Assembly (NCBI GenBank): GCA_033398695.1
Contig: CM065818.1
Location: 56,948,001-57,012,000 of the forward strand
DNA from: Orobanche coerulescens
Lineage: Eukaryota > Streptophyta > Magnoliopsida > Lamiales > Orobanchaceae
DNA length: 64,000 nucleotides
Direction of reading: 5' to 3'
The notes under the pieces were generated by a model. The model worked only from the letters and a program-made list of their open reading frames with translations. It was not told the DNA's origin and searched no databases. The position numbers and the translations under genes were made by a program. This document shows, piece by piece, positions 1 to 11,571 of the stretch (within the stretch, counting starts at the first letter, position 1; every line of letters begins with the position of its first letter).

Positions 1-1319
1 GTTGTGTTGGATTTGGGGGTTTTCGATTAATTGTTGTTGAAATCACGAATTTGGATATTCATAATGGATTATTGATCGTATTGGAGATGTTTTGTTGGTT
101 TGAAACACTTCTTGAGGATTTGAGGTTGGTATTATTGAGGTTTAGTTGTAATCAATCAAAGTTGGCCACAAAATGTTCGATATAATGCCCCAATGAACTT
201 GGTTTTATCGTATCGACGTTTTGAGTTCGTTATATTCGTGTTTAATTCGTATATTGAACGGGTTGTTGGATATTGTATAATTCAAGGTTGTTCGAGCGAC
301 CGATATCTCAATTAGGACGTTGTTCGTGGAAGGATAATTGTCACCGGTGTTGTGTAAGTTGATTCTTACTCGGTTAAAAGGATATTCATTCCTTTTGTTG
401 TTGTTCATTCATAATTATAATTCATTCATCATTGTGTTTAACCGTATCAAAACTTGTTATTGTCAAATAATCACTTCAGTCACAAGGAACGACGGTTCCA
501 ATCATTTCATTGACCTGTCATTCATTTCACTATCACGTCATCTCGGTGAGTCATTATTCGTTTTCGATGTCACTTTTGTTATATCGTGGCATTCCGGGTC
601 ATACTGGCGTGCCGGTTGGTATGTCTTGGATTTTCATGTCGGGCACATTATAGTCGTGTGTTGGTTGGTGGCCTCACATTGGACTGTGCACACGAGTTGT
701 TGGCTTCGTGAGACTGATTAGGTACAAGACCACACGTGTATTCGATCGATACTCGTTGATGGCTTGTGCATGGACACATTTCCATCCCGGGCGTAGTGTG
801 GCGCCATTCCTTTGAGCCGTACTGGTAGTTGATTCATATAGCATGTTTGATTGCGTATGTTTCGACAGGATATTTCATAACTTCAGTTATATATGATTGT
901 GTTTATTCAACTCTTGAGGATTGTTGTTCTGTGTAACTGACCCCGTTTGGGGATTTTGTTTTTCAGGTCTTGGCAAGGCAAAGGCACGGGGAGAACACGC
1001 TGACGTCGAGGAGTCCCAGTGATACTAGTAGGGGGCCCCGATCTTTCAGTTATTCATGTTATTGTCCTTTATTTTCCGCTGCAGACTTTCATTTGGATAC
1101 TCCGTTTCATTCAGTGTCGTGTATTTTATCTTCATATAAAATATACTAGTATTCGGTATTGTCCTGGTGTGTTGTACTTAAACTCCTCATCGGAGTATTT
1201 GGTAATATAATGTGGTTCGGTACTACAATTATATTATTTAATTCATCATTTTCATTCGCCTGGTGGGTCCCAGTCGGGGATTCACAGATCGTAATATCCG
1301 CCTAGTTTGGGGTGTTACA
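1..1319 (+). repeat. Element A 5' LTR (3' part only)
   Basis: Near-identical to 7284-8603. It ends in ..GTGTTACA directly before the primer site. The first part of the LTR, including U3 and its palindrome array, lies left of the window. Open frames here recur in the other LTR copy and are not genes. Confidence 0.95.
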
Positions 1320-1323
1320 GAGT

Positions 1324-1335
1324 TGGTATCGGAGC
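1324..1335 (+). promoter_or_regulatory. Primer binding site of element A (initiator tRNA-Met)
   Basis: TGGTATCGGAGC starts four bases after the LTR end. It is the usual plant retrotransposon iMet primer site with one change (A to G at the eighth base). The same variant occurs in elements B, C and G. Confidence 0.9.
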
Positions 1336-1874
1336 GTGGTTTTGAATACTACCTTCCGAGTCATGTCTCATTTGAAATCATCGTCATCATACTAGTATCA
1401 TTGGACTTTCGCGTCACGTGTGACCTGTGCAAATGCCGAGCCAATCAGACCGAAAGAACTGTAAGATTTCTAACGCCATGGTATAATTTCTGGCAATAGT
1501 CATTCATTCATCATTCATCAATTAACAATCCTCAAACATCATCATTCATTGTGATTAGGACGATCATGTTAACTCATTAATCACTTAATTCATTTCATTA
1601 CTCAGTTAATGATCAGGACGATCATGTTAACTCATTAAATACTCAATTCATTTCATTACTCAGTTGTCGATCTGGATGATCATATTATTAATCTTGTTAA
1701 GTTGTTCAAGATAATCATTTCAAGAATTTCATCAGATAATCATGTCACTTCAGTAAATCATTCATATAATCACTAAGTTAGAGCATGTATACTCATTTTC
1801 ATCATCTCATGACATAATCATAACGTGATAATCATGCGGGAAATATAATCATTATGTGACCTTCCTACTTCAGT
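1336..1874 (+). other. Element A leader with a 58-bp tandem repeat
   Basis: No gene seen. The leader is AT-rich, with many short CATTCATCATT-like runs. A 58-bp unit starting AGGACGATCATG at 1557 repeats at 1615, and a decayed third start lies near 1673. Confidence 0.7.
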
Positions 1875-2645
1875 ATGGGGAGAGCTGTCAGGGGATGCAC
1901 GGGGAGAGGCTGCGGTGCGGGCCGAAACACGGGAAATAACCACTCGCTGTCGGGAAATCGTACCCAGGACTCGGCTCGATCAGAAGATGTTCGGGTTGAT
2001 CCACTCACTTTTATGGAGGCCATGATGACTCATGTGCAATTGCTCAATCATCATTGCGCCACTCTGGCCGGATTAATCGAGAGAACTCTCCCGTATGAGC
2101 CAGCTGCTAAGGAAAGTGCTGAACAACAACCTTCATATGTCAGCAAGAAATCAACGAAGCGTAATCAACCCAAAGGCGGTCAGTCAACCTTCAAGAAGCC
2201 TCGTGTGAGTCCTATCGTTTCTGAGCGACCTCCTACGGCGCATAATCGTGCGGGATCTCAGTCCCGAACGGCCAGTTCGGTCATCACCTGTTTCAATTGT
2301 GGAACGCCGGGTCATTTCAGCACTGAGTGTCTGAAATCGTCTATCACGTGCTATAATTGTGGGAATTTTGGGCATAAGGCCCGTTTTTGCCGAAAGGACT
2401 CCAAGTCAGCTCCGGCGGCATCTCAGTCCCCGAAGCAATCAGAGTTTCAGAATCAGACTGCTTTGTCAACGTCGTTTAAGACAATGGAAGCAAATAGAGT
2501 TGGGGCTCATGTTTATCAGACGGGAGCGTCCGGTTCGGGGGCCGGCAAGTCCCAGATTCATGTGATGAGGAGGATCGACGATCCGGTGGCCCGAATGATC
2601 TCAGGTATACTCGTAATTTTATTTCAACCTGTGTGTACCTTTTGA
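1875..2645 (+). pseudogene. gag: Element A gag, capsid domain deleted
   Basis: The frame encodes 256 residues. The N-terminus is Gly/Arg-rich, a decayed form of the RGG-type start seen in elements C and G. Two zinc knuckles follow near residues 139-152 (CFNCGTPGHFSTEC) and 158-171 (CYNCGNFGHKARFC), both intact CX2CX4HX4C. The retrotransposon capsid domain found between these parts in element C gag is missing, so the protein is much shorter than a normal chromovirus gag. Protease follows in another frame. Binding RNA through the knuckles would remain possible, but assembly of a particle would not be expected. Confidence 0.8.
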
Positions 2646-2982
2646 TACTGGTACACCGCATTCATTCATTTTCGAATCATGTTTGAATAGACTTATTTTG
2701 GGATAGTCCTATTGCTTGTGGACCTCATACCATCGGTCTACCTGACGATGGAAGAATTTTCGGAAATCATACCGAAGTAAGCTTAAAGACCGCGATTGGT
2801 TGGTGGACCTAATCATGGTGAATTTATCTGAGGACGATGTAATATTGGGTATTAGTTGGATGGATCGTCATGATACTATCCTTAGTGCTGTAAGCGTTTG
2901 GTCACTATCATTCCGTCGTTGGTTGTCGAATGTGTGCTTCAGGGAAGTAATCCCCGTTGTTCCAGAAGAATTATTATTATGA
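2635..2982 (+). pseudogene. Element A aspartic protease remnant
   Basis: The catalytic Asp-Thr-Gly lies at 2644-2652 in a FDTGTPHSF context, frameshifted relative to gag. A second protease landmark, DDVILGISWM, lies at about 2833-2862 (family form: D-x-I-L-G-x-D-W). The parts between them are in different frames, so no continuous protease can be made. Confidence 0.7.
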
Positions 2983-3001
2983 CGGAAGCAAGGAAATTCC
3001 T

Positions 3002-3330
3002 CAATCGAGTTGTTCAATCATTCATGGTATTGTTTTCATCGATTGGTCGTTCTAAGGCAATCGAGTTATTCAATCATTCATTGTATCATTTCCATCGATT
3101 GGTCTTTCTAAGGCAATCGAGTTATTCAATCATTCATTGTATCATTTTCATCGATTTGCTATTTTAAGGCAATCGAGATGTTCAATCATTCATTGTATCA
3201 TTTTCATCGATTTGCCGTTTTAAGGCAATCGAGATGTTCAATCATTAATTGTATCACTTTTTATCGATTGACCATTCTAGGGCAATCGAAATGTTCAATC
3301 ATTCGTGGTATCATTGTCATCGATTTACGA
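3002..3330 (+). repeat. 56-bp tandem repeat in the protease-RT linker
   Basis: Units beginning CAATCGAG start at 3002, 3058, 3114, 3170, 3226 and 3283. That is five full copies and one partial. Spacing is 56 bp four times, then 57. The last copy runs straight into the RT N-terminal linker (DVFPDEL at about 3329). As 56 is not a multiple of three, each added unit shifts the frame. Neither element C nor G has the repeat at this place. Confidence 0.95.
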
Positions 3331-4850
3331 TGTATTTCCAGACGAGTTATCTGGTTGCCTTCACATAGAGTAGTGGAATTCAGGAGTGAGTTGGAGCCCG
3401 GTACGTACCCGTTATCGAAGGCACCGCATCGGATGGCCCCGACCGAAATGCAGGAGTTGAAGAAGCAACTTGAGGAGTTGTTCGAGAAAGGTTATATCCG
3501 ACCGAGTGCGACCCCGTGGGGAGCACCAATGTTGTTTGTCAAGAAGAAGGATGGTTCTTTTCGCTTGTGTATTGATTATCAGGAGTTGGACAGGGTGATG
3601 ATCAAGATTTGTATCCTCTACCCCGTATTGATGATCTCTTAGATCAACTTCAGGGAGCTTCATTATTTTCCAAGATCGATTTAAGATCTGGATATCATCA
3701 GTTGCAAATTCGAGAGTCGGATATCGCAAGGACAGCATTTCGTACACACTATGGTCATTGTGAGTTCGTGGTACTGCCGTTTAGGTTAACTAATGCACCT
3801 GTGGTATTCATGGAGTTAATGAATCGAGTCTTCATCGAATTTTTAGATCAGTTTGTTGTTGTCTTCATCGATGACATTTTGATTTTTCCCGTGATCGAGA
3901 GGAGCACGAGGTTCACCTTCATCAGGTTCTCGACGTGTTGAGACGCGAGCAACTTTATGGGAAGTTTTCTTAATGTGAGTTCTGGATGTCCGAAGTGACT
4001 TTTCTCAGGCATGTAATTTCATCAGACAGAGTTCGTGTCGACCCTCAGAAGACGGAGGCTATCCAGGATTGGTTACCTCCGAAGAATGTTAAGGAGATCC
4101 GAAGCTTTCTCGGATTAGCCGGTTATTATCGGCGGTTTGTGGAAGGATTTTCCAAAATTGCTCAACCATTGATGAACCTTTTGCGAAAGGATAAGAAATA
4201 CTCGTGGTCCGACGCGTGTCAGCGGAGTTTTGAGGAACTCAAGAGTCGGTTAATGTCAGCACCTGTACTTTCCTTGCCGCAAGGGACGGAAGGATTTGTG
4301 GTTTATAGTGATGCGTCCGGACAGGGTCTAGGATGTGTACTCATGCAGAACGGGAAGGTTATTGCCTATGCTTCACGGCAATTGAGACCTTACGAGGTTA
4401 ATTATCCGACCCACGACTTGGAGTTAGCAGCCGTGGTTTTCGCTTTGAAAATCTGGCGTCATTACCTATATGGCGTCACCTGTCAGATTTTCACCGATCA
4501 TAAGAGTTTGAAGTATATATTTACTCAGAAGGAGTTAAATATGCGACAGAGGCGGTGGTTGGAACTAATCAAAGATTATAATATCGAGATCCTTTACCAC
4601 CCGGGGAAGGCGAACGTTGTCGCCGACGCCTTGATTCGTAAGTCCGTTCAGGAGCAGATGCTTGCTCGTTTAACAATTCAGAAGGAGCTCCAACAGGAAT
4701 TCCTTAGACCCGAGATCGAGGTCTGGCTTCAGCGAGTTCAGGGACAGCTTTGTATGTTAGAGATTTCATCATCTCTTGAGGATGCAATCAGGGTTCAGAC
4801 CCAGCATTGTTGCGCATTCGTGAGGATGTGGCTCAGGGGAAAGCCCCTGG
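3331..4850 (+). pseudogene. Element A reverse transcriptase and RNase H
   Basis: RT starts in frame with DVFPDEL. It changes frame near 3600 (inside the CIDY..L region), near 3945, and again in the RNase H-integrase linker near 4800. The catalytic motif is FIDD (VVVFIDDIL, about 3860-3886), the usual chromovirus form of YxDD. RNase H carries YSDAS near 4308 and TDHKSLKY near 4494. With at least three frameshifts the region cannot be translated as one polyprotein. RT and RNase H normally copy the element RNA into DNA inside cytoplasmic particles. Confidence 0.9.
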
Positions 4851-6195
4851 ATTCGTGATCCACGAGGATGGACTTGTGAGATTTAAGAATCGGATGTGTG
4901 TACCGGCGAATGATGAGTTGAAAAACTCGATTTTGAGAGAAGCTCATGCTACCCCTTATTCTGTTCATCCGGGGTCTAGCAAGATGTACAAGGACTTGAA
5001 ACAAAATTACTGGTGGAGTAATATGAAGCGAGAAGTCGCAGAATTTGTTTCGAGATGCTTAACCTGTCAACAAGTCAAGATTGAACATCAGCGACCGGCA
5101 GGTATGCTGAAACCTCTTCCTATTCCCGAATGGAAGTGGGAAGACATTTCTATGGATTTCATCACGAGTTTTCCGATGAGTCGTCGTGGCATGAATACGA
5201 TCTGGGTGATCGTGGACCGCTTAACCAAATCAGCTCATTTCCTTGAGATCAAGGATACGTGGGGTCCCGAGAGACTTGCCCAGCTGTTCATCAAGGAGAT
5301 AGTGAGACTGCACGGTACTCCTAAAAGTATCGTTTCCGATCGTGACGGACGGTTTGTGTCACATTTTTGGAAATCAGTTCATCGTGCTATGGGAACTCAG
5401 CTTAATCTCAGTACCGCTTTTCATCCTCAGTCCGACGGACAATCAGAGAGGACTATTCAGACATTAGAGGATATGTTGAGGGCATGTGTCCTCGATTGGA
5501 AAGACGATTGGGAAGCCCAACTACCATTGATCAAGTTCACGTATAATAATAGTTGGCATGCTTCGATCAAGATGGCGCCGTACGAGGCCTTGTATGGTCG
5601 TCGTTGTCGATCTCCGTTGTGTTGGGACGACCTATCATAATCAATCGGCACCGAGCCCGATATGCTTATAGCCGCCCGCGAGAAGGTAGCTTTGATCAGG
5701 AGTCGTTTGTTGACCGCTCAGAGTCGACAGAAATCATATGCAGATAACCGTCATCGACCATTAGAGTTCTAGGCTGGTGACCATGTGTTGGTCAAGGTAT
5801 CCCCGAGTCGTGGTATCTTCCATTTTGGGAAGAGGGGAAAGTTGAGTCCGAGATTCATTGGACCGTTCGAGATTTTGGATCGAGTAGGCGAGTTAGCCTA
5901 TCGACTGGCTTTACCTCCGGCGTTGAGCCGAATTCATAATGTGTTTCACATCTCTCAGTTACGGAAGTATGTTGCCGACCCGAGTCACATACTTCAGTTT
6001 GACGAAATCGAGATCGCTGATGATCATTCGTATGAGGAGCGTCCCATACGAGTCTTAGAGCGGCGAATCAAACAGTTGAAGAATAAGTCGATTCCTTTGG
6101 TCAAGATTCAGTTGTCTAGACACGGAGTCGAAGAGGCTACGTGGGAAACCGAGGATAGTATGCGGGAGAGTTATCCCGAGTTGTTTGACCCTTAG
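4807..6195 (+). pseudogene. Element A integrase with C-terminal chromodomain
   Basis: One frame carries the H2C2 zinc domain (HPGSSK... CLTCQ), the catalytic core with DRDGRFVSHFW and HPQSDGQSERTIQ, the GPFEIL C-terminal domain, and a chromodomain ending EEATWE..YPELF. Two in-frame stops break it: TAA at 5638-5640 and TAG at 5770-5772. The second sits where a Gln (CAG) is expected, so it is probably a C-to-T change. Chromodomains of this group steer integration towards marked heterochromatin, which fits a position inside another repeat. Confidence 0.92.
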
Positions 6196-6210
6196 TTTCG
6201 GGGACGAAAC

Positions 6211-6225
6211 TCTTTTAAGGGGGGG
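6211..6225 (+). promoter_or_regulatory. Polypurine tract of element A
   Basis: TTTTAAGGGGGGG lies directly before the 3' LTR and primes plus-strand DNA synthesis. It follows the GGGACGAAACTC block seen just before the PPT in several elements here. Confidence 0.85.
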
Positions 6226-8603
6226 TGTATGTAATACCCGGTTGTAATTCAGTCATTATCATTCAGTAATTTCATTCGGTGATTGTCACTCAGTGGATTT
6301 TCACTCATTTATAATCATTCATCAATCATGTTCATTCACCCGTGTTCACCGTTCGGAAACTTCGAGTTGTGTATCGTTATTGTTCATTGTTTCAACTTTC
6401 CACATATGAGTTCGACTTTGTTAGATCACCATTAATTTTTGGTAACTCCAAAAATTCTGAATCTTTGCAATATTATAAAGCATCGAGTTAGCTTTCCAAT
6501 GGTTCAAACGGTGAGTCAATCGGAGTCCGGACGAGAGAGTTATGGTCGTTTTAGCTCACCCGCTCATTTTTTCAGTTATTGGCCGATCACTGCCGACCGA
6601 ACTCGGCCTTGTCGTCCGACACGGCCGTGCTGTACTCGTCCGGAAATGCCGAAGTCTCTGCCACAGGACTCGACCGTGTCGTCTGGCACGGCCGAGTCGA
6701 ACTCTTCCGGATAAGCCAGAACCGACTGCCCAGACGCCCGACCGTGTTCCAGGACACGGTCGAGTCAATGCCGATGCGCCGCGCCGTACCGAGTCACTGT
6801 CGGACCAGTCACTATCGGAAGGCCTCTTCGCGCCGCGACCGTGTCATGCGGACACGGTCGAGTCCCTGCCGGCCAGTTGCGCGCCGCAGCCGTGCCGATC
6901 GGCACGGGCCGTGTCCGACAGACCAGTCAACCCCTATAATTGTGTTTTTGAGCGTGTTTCAGCTCATTTCTTCATCCCTTCACCTTCATGCGCGAGAGAG
7001 AGTCTTGAGGGAGAGATTTCTTCATCACCTATCACTTGAGTGTGGATTTTAATCAATTTCATTCGGTTGTGAAGCTTGGATACTCGTTTTAACTCGTGTT
7101 CTTCGGATCGAAGTGGTTGGATCTTCAAGAGGTAATTTCTTCAACACCTTGGATTTCGATTTTGTGTTGGGATATGATGTTTTGGACGTTATAATCATGT
7201 TATATGAAGGGATATGTATATGATTATGAGTTTGTATATAGATTCATTGGATTATTGAAGGATTATTCAAGAACACTTTGAATGTTGTGTTGGATTTGGG
7301 GGTTTTCGATTAATTGTTGTTGAAATCACGAATTTGGATATTCATAATGGATTATTGATCGTATTGGAGATGTTTTGTTGGTTTGAAACACTTCTTGAGG
7401 ATTTGAGGTTGGTATTATTGAGGTTTAGTTGTAATCAATCAAAGTTGGCCACAAAATATTCGATATAATGCCCCAATGAACTTGGTTTTATCGTATCGAC
7501 GTTTTGAGTTTGTTATATTCGTGTTTAATTCGTATATTGAACGGGTTGTTGGATATTGTATAATTCAAGGTTGTTCGAGCGACCGATATCTCAATTAGGA
7601 CGTTGTTCGTGGAAGGATAATTGTCACCGGTGTTGTGTAAGTTGATTCTTACTCGGTTAAAAGGATATTCATTCCTTTTGTTGTTGTTCATTCATAATTA
7701 TAATTCATTCATCATTGTGTTTAACCGTATCAAAACTTGTTATTGTCAAATAATCACTTCAGTCACAAGGAACGACGGTTCCAATCATTTCATTGACCTG
7801 TCATTCATTTCACTATCACGTCATCTCGGTGAGTCATTATTCGTTTTCGATGTCACTTTTGTTATATCGTGGCATTCCGGGTCATACTGGCGTGCCGGTT
7901 GGTATGTGTTGGATTTTCATGTCGGGCACATTATAGTCGTGTGTTGGTTGGTGGCCTCGCATTGGACTGTGCACACGAGTTGTTGGCTTCGTGAGACTGA
8001 TTAGGTACAAGACCACACGTGTATTCGATCGATACTCGCTGATGGCTTGTGCATGGACACATTTCCATCCCGGGCATAGTGTGGCGCCATTCCTTTGAGC
8101 CGTACTGGTAGTTGATTCATATAGCATGTTTGATTGCGTATGTTTCGACAGGATATTTCATAACTTCAGTTATATATGATTGTGTTTAATCAACTCTTGA
8201 GGATTGTTGTTCTGTGTAACTGACCCCGTTTGGGGATTTTGTTTTTCAGGTCTTGGCAAGGCAAAGGCACGGGGAGAACACGCTGACGTCGAGGAGTCCC
8301 AGTGATACTAGTAGGGGGCCCCGATCTTTCAGTTATTCATGTTATTGTCTTTTATTTTCCGCTGCAGACTTTCATTTGGATACTCCGTTTCATTCAGTGT
8401 CGTGTATTTTATCTTCATATAAAATATACTAGTATTCGGTATTGTCCTGGTGTGTTGTACTTAAACTCCTCATCGGAGTATTTGGTAATATAATGTGGTT
8501 CGATACTACAATTATATTATTTAATTCATCATTTTCATTCGCCTGGTGGGTCCCAGTCGGGGATTCACGACACTGTAATATCCGCCTAGTTTGGGGTGTT
8601 ACA
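6226..8603 (+). repeat. Element A 3' LTR
   Basis: It starts TGTATGTAATACCC (a start at 6230 is also possible) and ends GTGTTACA, about 2378 bp. U3 holds a GC-rich palindrome array (6590-6930), then a weak TATA-like CTATAAT at about 6934. R/U5 holds a CCCC..GGGG hairpin at 8224-8235. Confidence 0.93.
6590..6930 (+). promoter_or_regulatory. Palindrome array CCGTGT/ACACGG in U3 of element A
   Basis: Short inverted repeats recur, such as GACCGTGT..ACACGGTC with 6-8 bp loops near 6740 and 6838, plus variants near 6675 and 6892. GC content is far above that of the surrounding LTR. The array ends just upstream of the probable TATA box. Open frames through it follow from high GC and are not genes. 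Confidence 0.75.
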
Positions 8604-8777
8604 ATGTATCGGTATGCTTTGTGATGTATGTTGTGTTGGAGTTGATGTTAGTTTTAAGAGTGTGAATGTCTCGTTTTAATTGATGAGTGTTGTGTTTTAT
8701 ATGGGTTTAAGCCTGGTAGGTTCTCCAAAAAGAATCTACGGCGCTGTAATATCTCTGCAAATCACGGGGGTGTTACA
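8604..8777 (+). repeat. Element B 5' LTR, right-hand end
   Basis: It matches 30779-30952 base for base except for six transitions. The rest of this LTR was displaced to the left by element A. Confidence 0.9.
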
Positions 8778-8782
8778 AAATT

Positions 8783-8794
8783 TGGTATCGGAGC
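8783..8794 (+). promoter_or_regulatory. Primer binding site of element B (initiator tRNA-Met)
   Basis: TGGTATCGGAGC lies five bases after the LTR end ..GTGTTACA. Confidence 0.88.
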
Positions 8795-11550
8795 CTAGGT
8801 TTATGGATACCTAGGTTGTTGATGTTTTGGGTCTGTTAAAGTTGAGTTGGTCATTTGTTTATGATATCATGGGGTTGCTGCCATCTCGTGCGACCTGCGT
8901 TGTAAGTCTCATTGAACTCTAATTCCTTCTGCTCAGATTGTTTTAGTCTCTTTTTGAACATGCTTGGATTTTGAGTTCCCCTTGTGAATTGTGTTCCATT
9001 GGAGTTGTGTCTATTGTTTTCTTCCTTATACGTCTAAGGAACTGGTGCATGTTGATGTAGCGAGAAGGTAACTTTTTCGATTGTAAGCTTCCTCCTATCT
9101 GTGTGATGGTTGTGTTGTGTTAACTAGATTAGCCCTAGGTTGAAGGGCTAGAATTTGTTGATGGTATTGGGTTTGTTGGGATGCGCATAAGTATACTATA
9201 CGATCCGGGTGAAAATAGTTGTATAATGCATATCGGAAAATCGGGAATGTTATTGATTCTTACTTTTCATGAGATTTTTAAGTATCAATTTTAACCACTG
9301 TGGGAGCATTTTTAAAGTGGTTTTGAAAACTCTTTCAAATGGTGACAATCTACGATTTAACATCGTTGTGTCAATGAGTATGTATTCGGTGGAAAAATCT
9401 TTTCTTTCTGATCAAACAATTAGTAGAAGAGGAAGGATCTTCATTCTATCTAAATCCGAAGTAAATTTTCTGAAACATTTCGGATTATAGATGTCTTCGA
9501 AAATTTTAAAAATATAAATTGTTTTGTGCATTATTAAAAAAATGATTTCGAAATCAACGTGTAAATAAAACTTCCTCTTCTAAAGTATTCACGAGTTTTG
9601 GGTGAAACGTGACCCGCCCCTTATTTGCAAAATATTATGTTTCGGACATGGTATTATTATTCCTGTCAGAAGACCAAAAGTTGATTTTAAGCAGAATACG
9701 TATATATGTATATATTCTCACCCTTGTATATAGTATACGTGCCTCCCAAAATTCGATGTTCTAGTGTTGCCTACTCTGAGTACCCGGAGATGTTGATTGA
9801 GTCTAGTGGCGTTACTGTGCGAAAGAATATTACCAGTCTCGATATATCAAATCCTGATGGAAGTGGATGTGTTGGCGATTGTGGAAGCAAGGATGTGGTC
9901 CATGCGACAACGATTCATGCTACGGTAGAGGAGTACTGAGATCAGATGATGCCTCGTGAAGTCTCTTCATTAACTGGGTTGACGAGCGGGGCAAGGAGAC
10001 AGAAAATATCTGGAAGATTTTGGGCAATAGTGCTTAGAATGATGATCAAATTGATGGTGTAAACGGCAGGACGTTTTGTATAGACTCGTGATAATAACCT
10101 TCTTCATCTAGAAGTAGGATTCCAGTTTAGTTGTTAATGATCTTTCAATGATCGGTTTTGTGGTGTTGTATACGTACGAACCGATAGTGTTCGGATTTGC
10201 ACGTTACCGGTTATTGGTAATCTTCAGTTCTAATTCTGTTTAAGGTAGGTTCACGACTATTTTACTGAATCGGAGCACTTAGCGTATGCCACCTTGAGGT
10301 AGCGCACGTTAACGCGAGATGCAGAAACTACTGCATTTGACTAAGAGCTCGACAGCGCACGCTATGCAATTATGTAGCGCTCACTACACTGCAACAGTTA
10401 ACGCACATTATGGAGAGGGTAACGCGCACTAACTGGTAGTTCGGGGGCAGTCCAAAAGCTACTGGACTGAGTCTAGATGTCTCGTTAGCGCACGCTAATT
10501 TGTCTGGCATATGAACCGGACAACATTTGTGATTCATCATTTCCAGTCTTTTCCTTTTTCTCCGTGGGTGACACCAAAGTGTTTTGGAGTATGACATCTT
10601 CAGATCTATTGTTCTTCGTCAGATCGAGGCAATTCCTTGATTTCTCTTCAGTTAATCATTTTATATATTTTGCTCTTGACCTCATCTTTTCAATCCGATT
10701 TTTGATGAATCGATTGAGGTCAAATGCTGTTGTTGGTCATGTCCTATGAATTGTATATCCATAATTCCGACTTGTTCAGATTGGTTGATGATTTTAAGGA
10801 TTCTGAGAAACTGTGAACAATTAACGTTTGATCAAACATCCGTAAACTCTTGGTGAACAAAGCGAGTGATCAAGGGACATCGTAAGAGACATATGGAAGA
10901 TTTAGAATCCTGCTTTATAATGGCTCGCTAGCAAGTGAGGCTTTCCTAATACGTTCGAATTGTTGATGCTCCCGATAATTGTGGCTCAATTCACTTTATC
11001 TTCTTGCTTTCCACCTCTAACTTGCTAATTTTACGTTTCGAGGACAAAACTCCCTTTGAGGGAGAGAAGAGTATAATGATCGGGATCCTTGCACTTGCAC
11101 AATTTAAGGCCTTAAACCCTCATGCTTGACTCTGTTGTCGTACTGCAGAACTTGAAAATTCGGTGGTACTGCGATGATTGTTTTGATGTCTGAGCATATC
11201 GTAATTATGGTCCCCGTCATGTACCGGTTTCAAGATCTCATTGTATAACCCTATTGTCGTTGAGTATGGGACTATATTTCCTGGGGTAGCCCATGATTCT
11301 ACCCGGGCAAACCCTACTTGTTGTGTTGTGCTTTATTTTGATTTCAACTTGTGCCGTTAACTGAATCGCGTCACTACCGAGAAATACTCGTGGTGTTAGT
11401 AGTTATTCCGCATTCATTAGAATGCTTAGAGATTTGGTCATTCGACCTTATGAAGTTTCTAGTTATGTTATCACCTTGTTTTCGTTGTTCTAAATTTCGG
11501 AGGCAAACTTCTTTAGTTAAAGTGAATCATGATACCCGAGTTCTGACTCC
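8795..11550 (+). other. Element B interior, left part, no recognisable gene
   Basis: A donor-like GTTGTAAGT lies near 8909, as in the leaders of C and G. The short frames at 9269-9490 and 9706-9939 resemble no family I know. At 11038-11068 a block GAGGACAAAACTCCC..GAGGGAGAG looks like the pre-PPT and PPT block of related elements, although no LTR start can be proven after it. This may be a remnant of an older element end. Confidence 0.5.
10260..10500 (+). promoter_or_regulatory. AGCGCACGCT motif cluster inside element B
   Basis: Several copies and variants (TAGCGCACG, CAGCGCACGCT, TTAGCGCACGCTAA) lie within 240 bp. The same motif fills U3 of the B, C and G LTRs, so this may be a decayed LTR fragment or an internal promoter-like block. 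Confidence 0.55.
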
Positions 11551-11553
11551 TGT

Positions 11554-11571
11554 CACTACACCATATATGGG
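11554..11571 (+). repeat. Left terminal inverted repeat of the CACTA element
   Basis: CACTACACCATATATGGG, preceded by target duplication TGT. Confidence 0.95.

Larger units (their letters stand above)
1..8603 (+). mobile_element. Element A: Ty3/gypsy chromovirus (Tekay/Del-like), left end cut by the window
   Basis: Bases 1-1319 repeat 7284-8603 at a nearly constant offset of 7283, which defines the two LTRs. Order inside is PBS, gag, protease, RT, RNase H, integrase, chromodomain, PPT, 3' LTR, all on +. The chromodomain places it among chromoviruses. It sits inside the 5' LTR of element B: sequence after 8603 continues as B's LTR, matching 30779 onward. The target duplication should be ATGTA (8604-8608), but its left copy is outside the window. 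By eye the LTRs show about ten differences over 1.3 kb, so insertion was recent. The coding part is nevertheless broken by frameshifts, stops, a gag deletion and a tandem repeat. Confidence 0.95.

Noticed and set aside
338..721. 127-codon open frame, repeated at 7621-8004
   Set aside because: It lies wholly in the LTRs of element A and repeats because the LTRs do; composition is that of translated U3/R sequence with no domain.
6542..7052. Three overlapping Pro/Arg/Ser-rich open frames
   Set aside because: They are caused by the high GC of the palindrome array in U3; stops are rare in all frames there.
9706..9939. 77-codon frame in element B starting near a PPK motif
   Set aside because: It briefly resembles the gag motif PPKFDG, but the rest does not align with gag of A, C or G.
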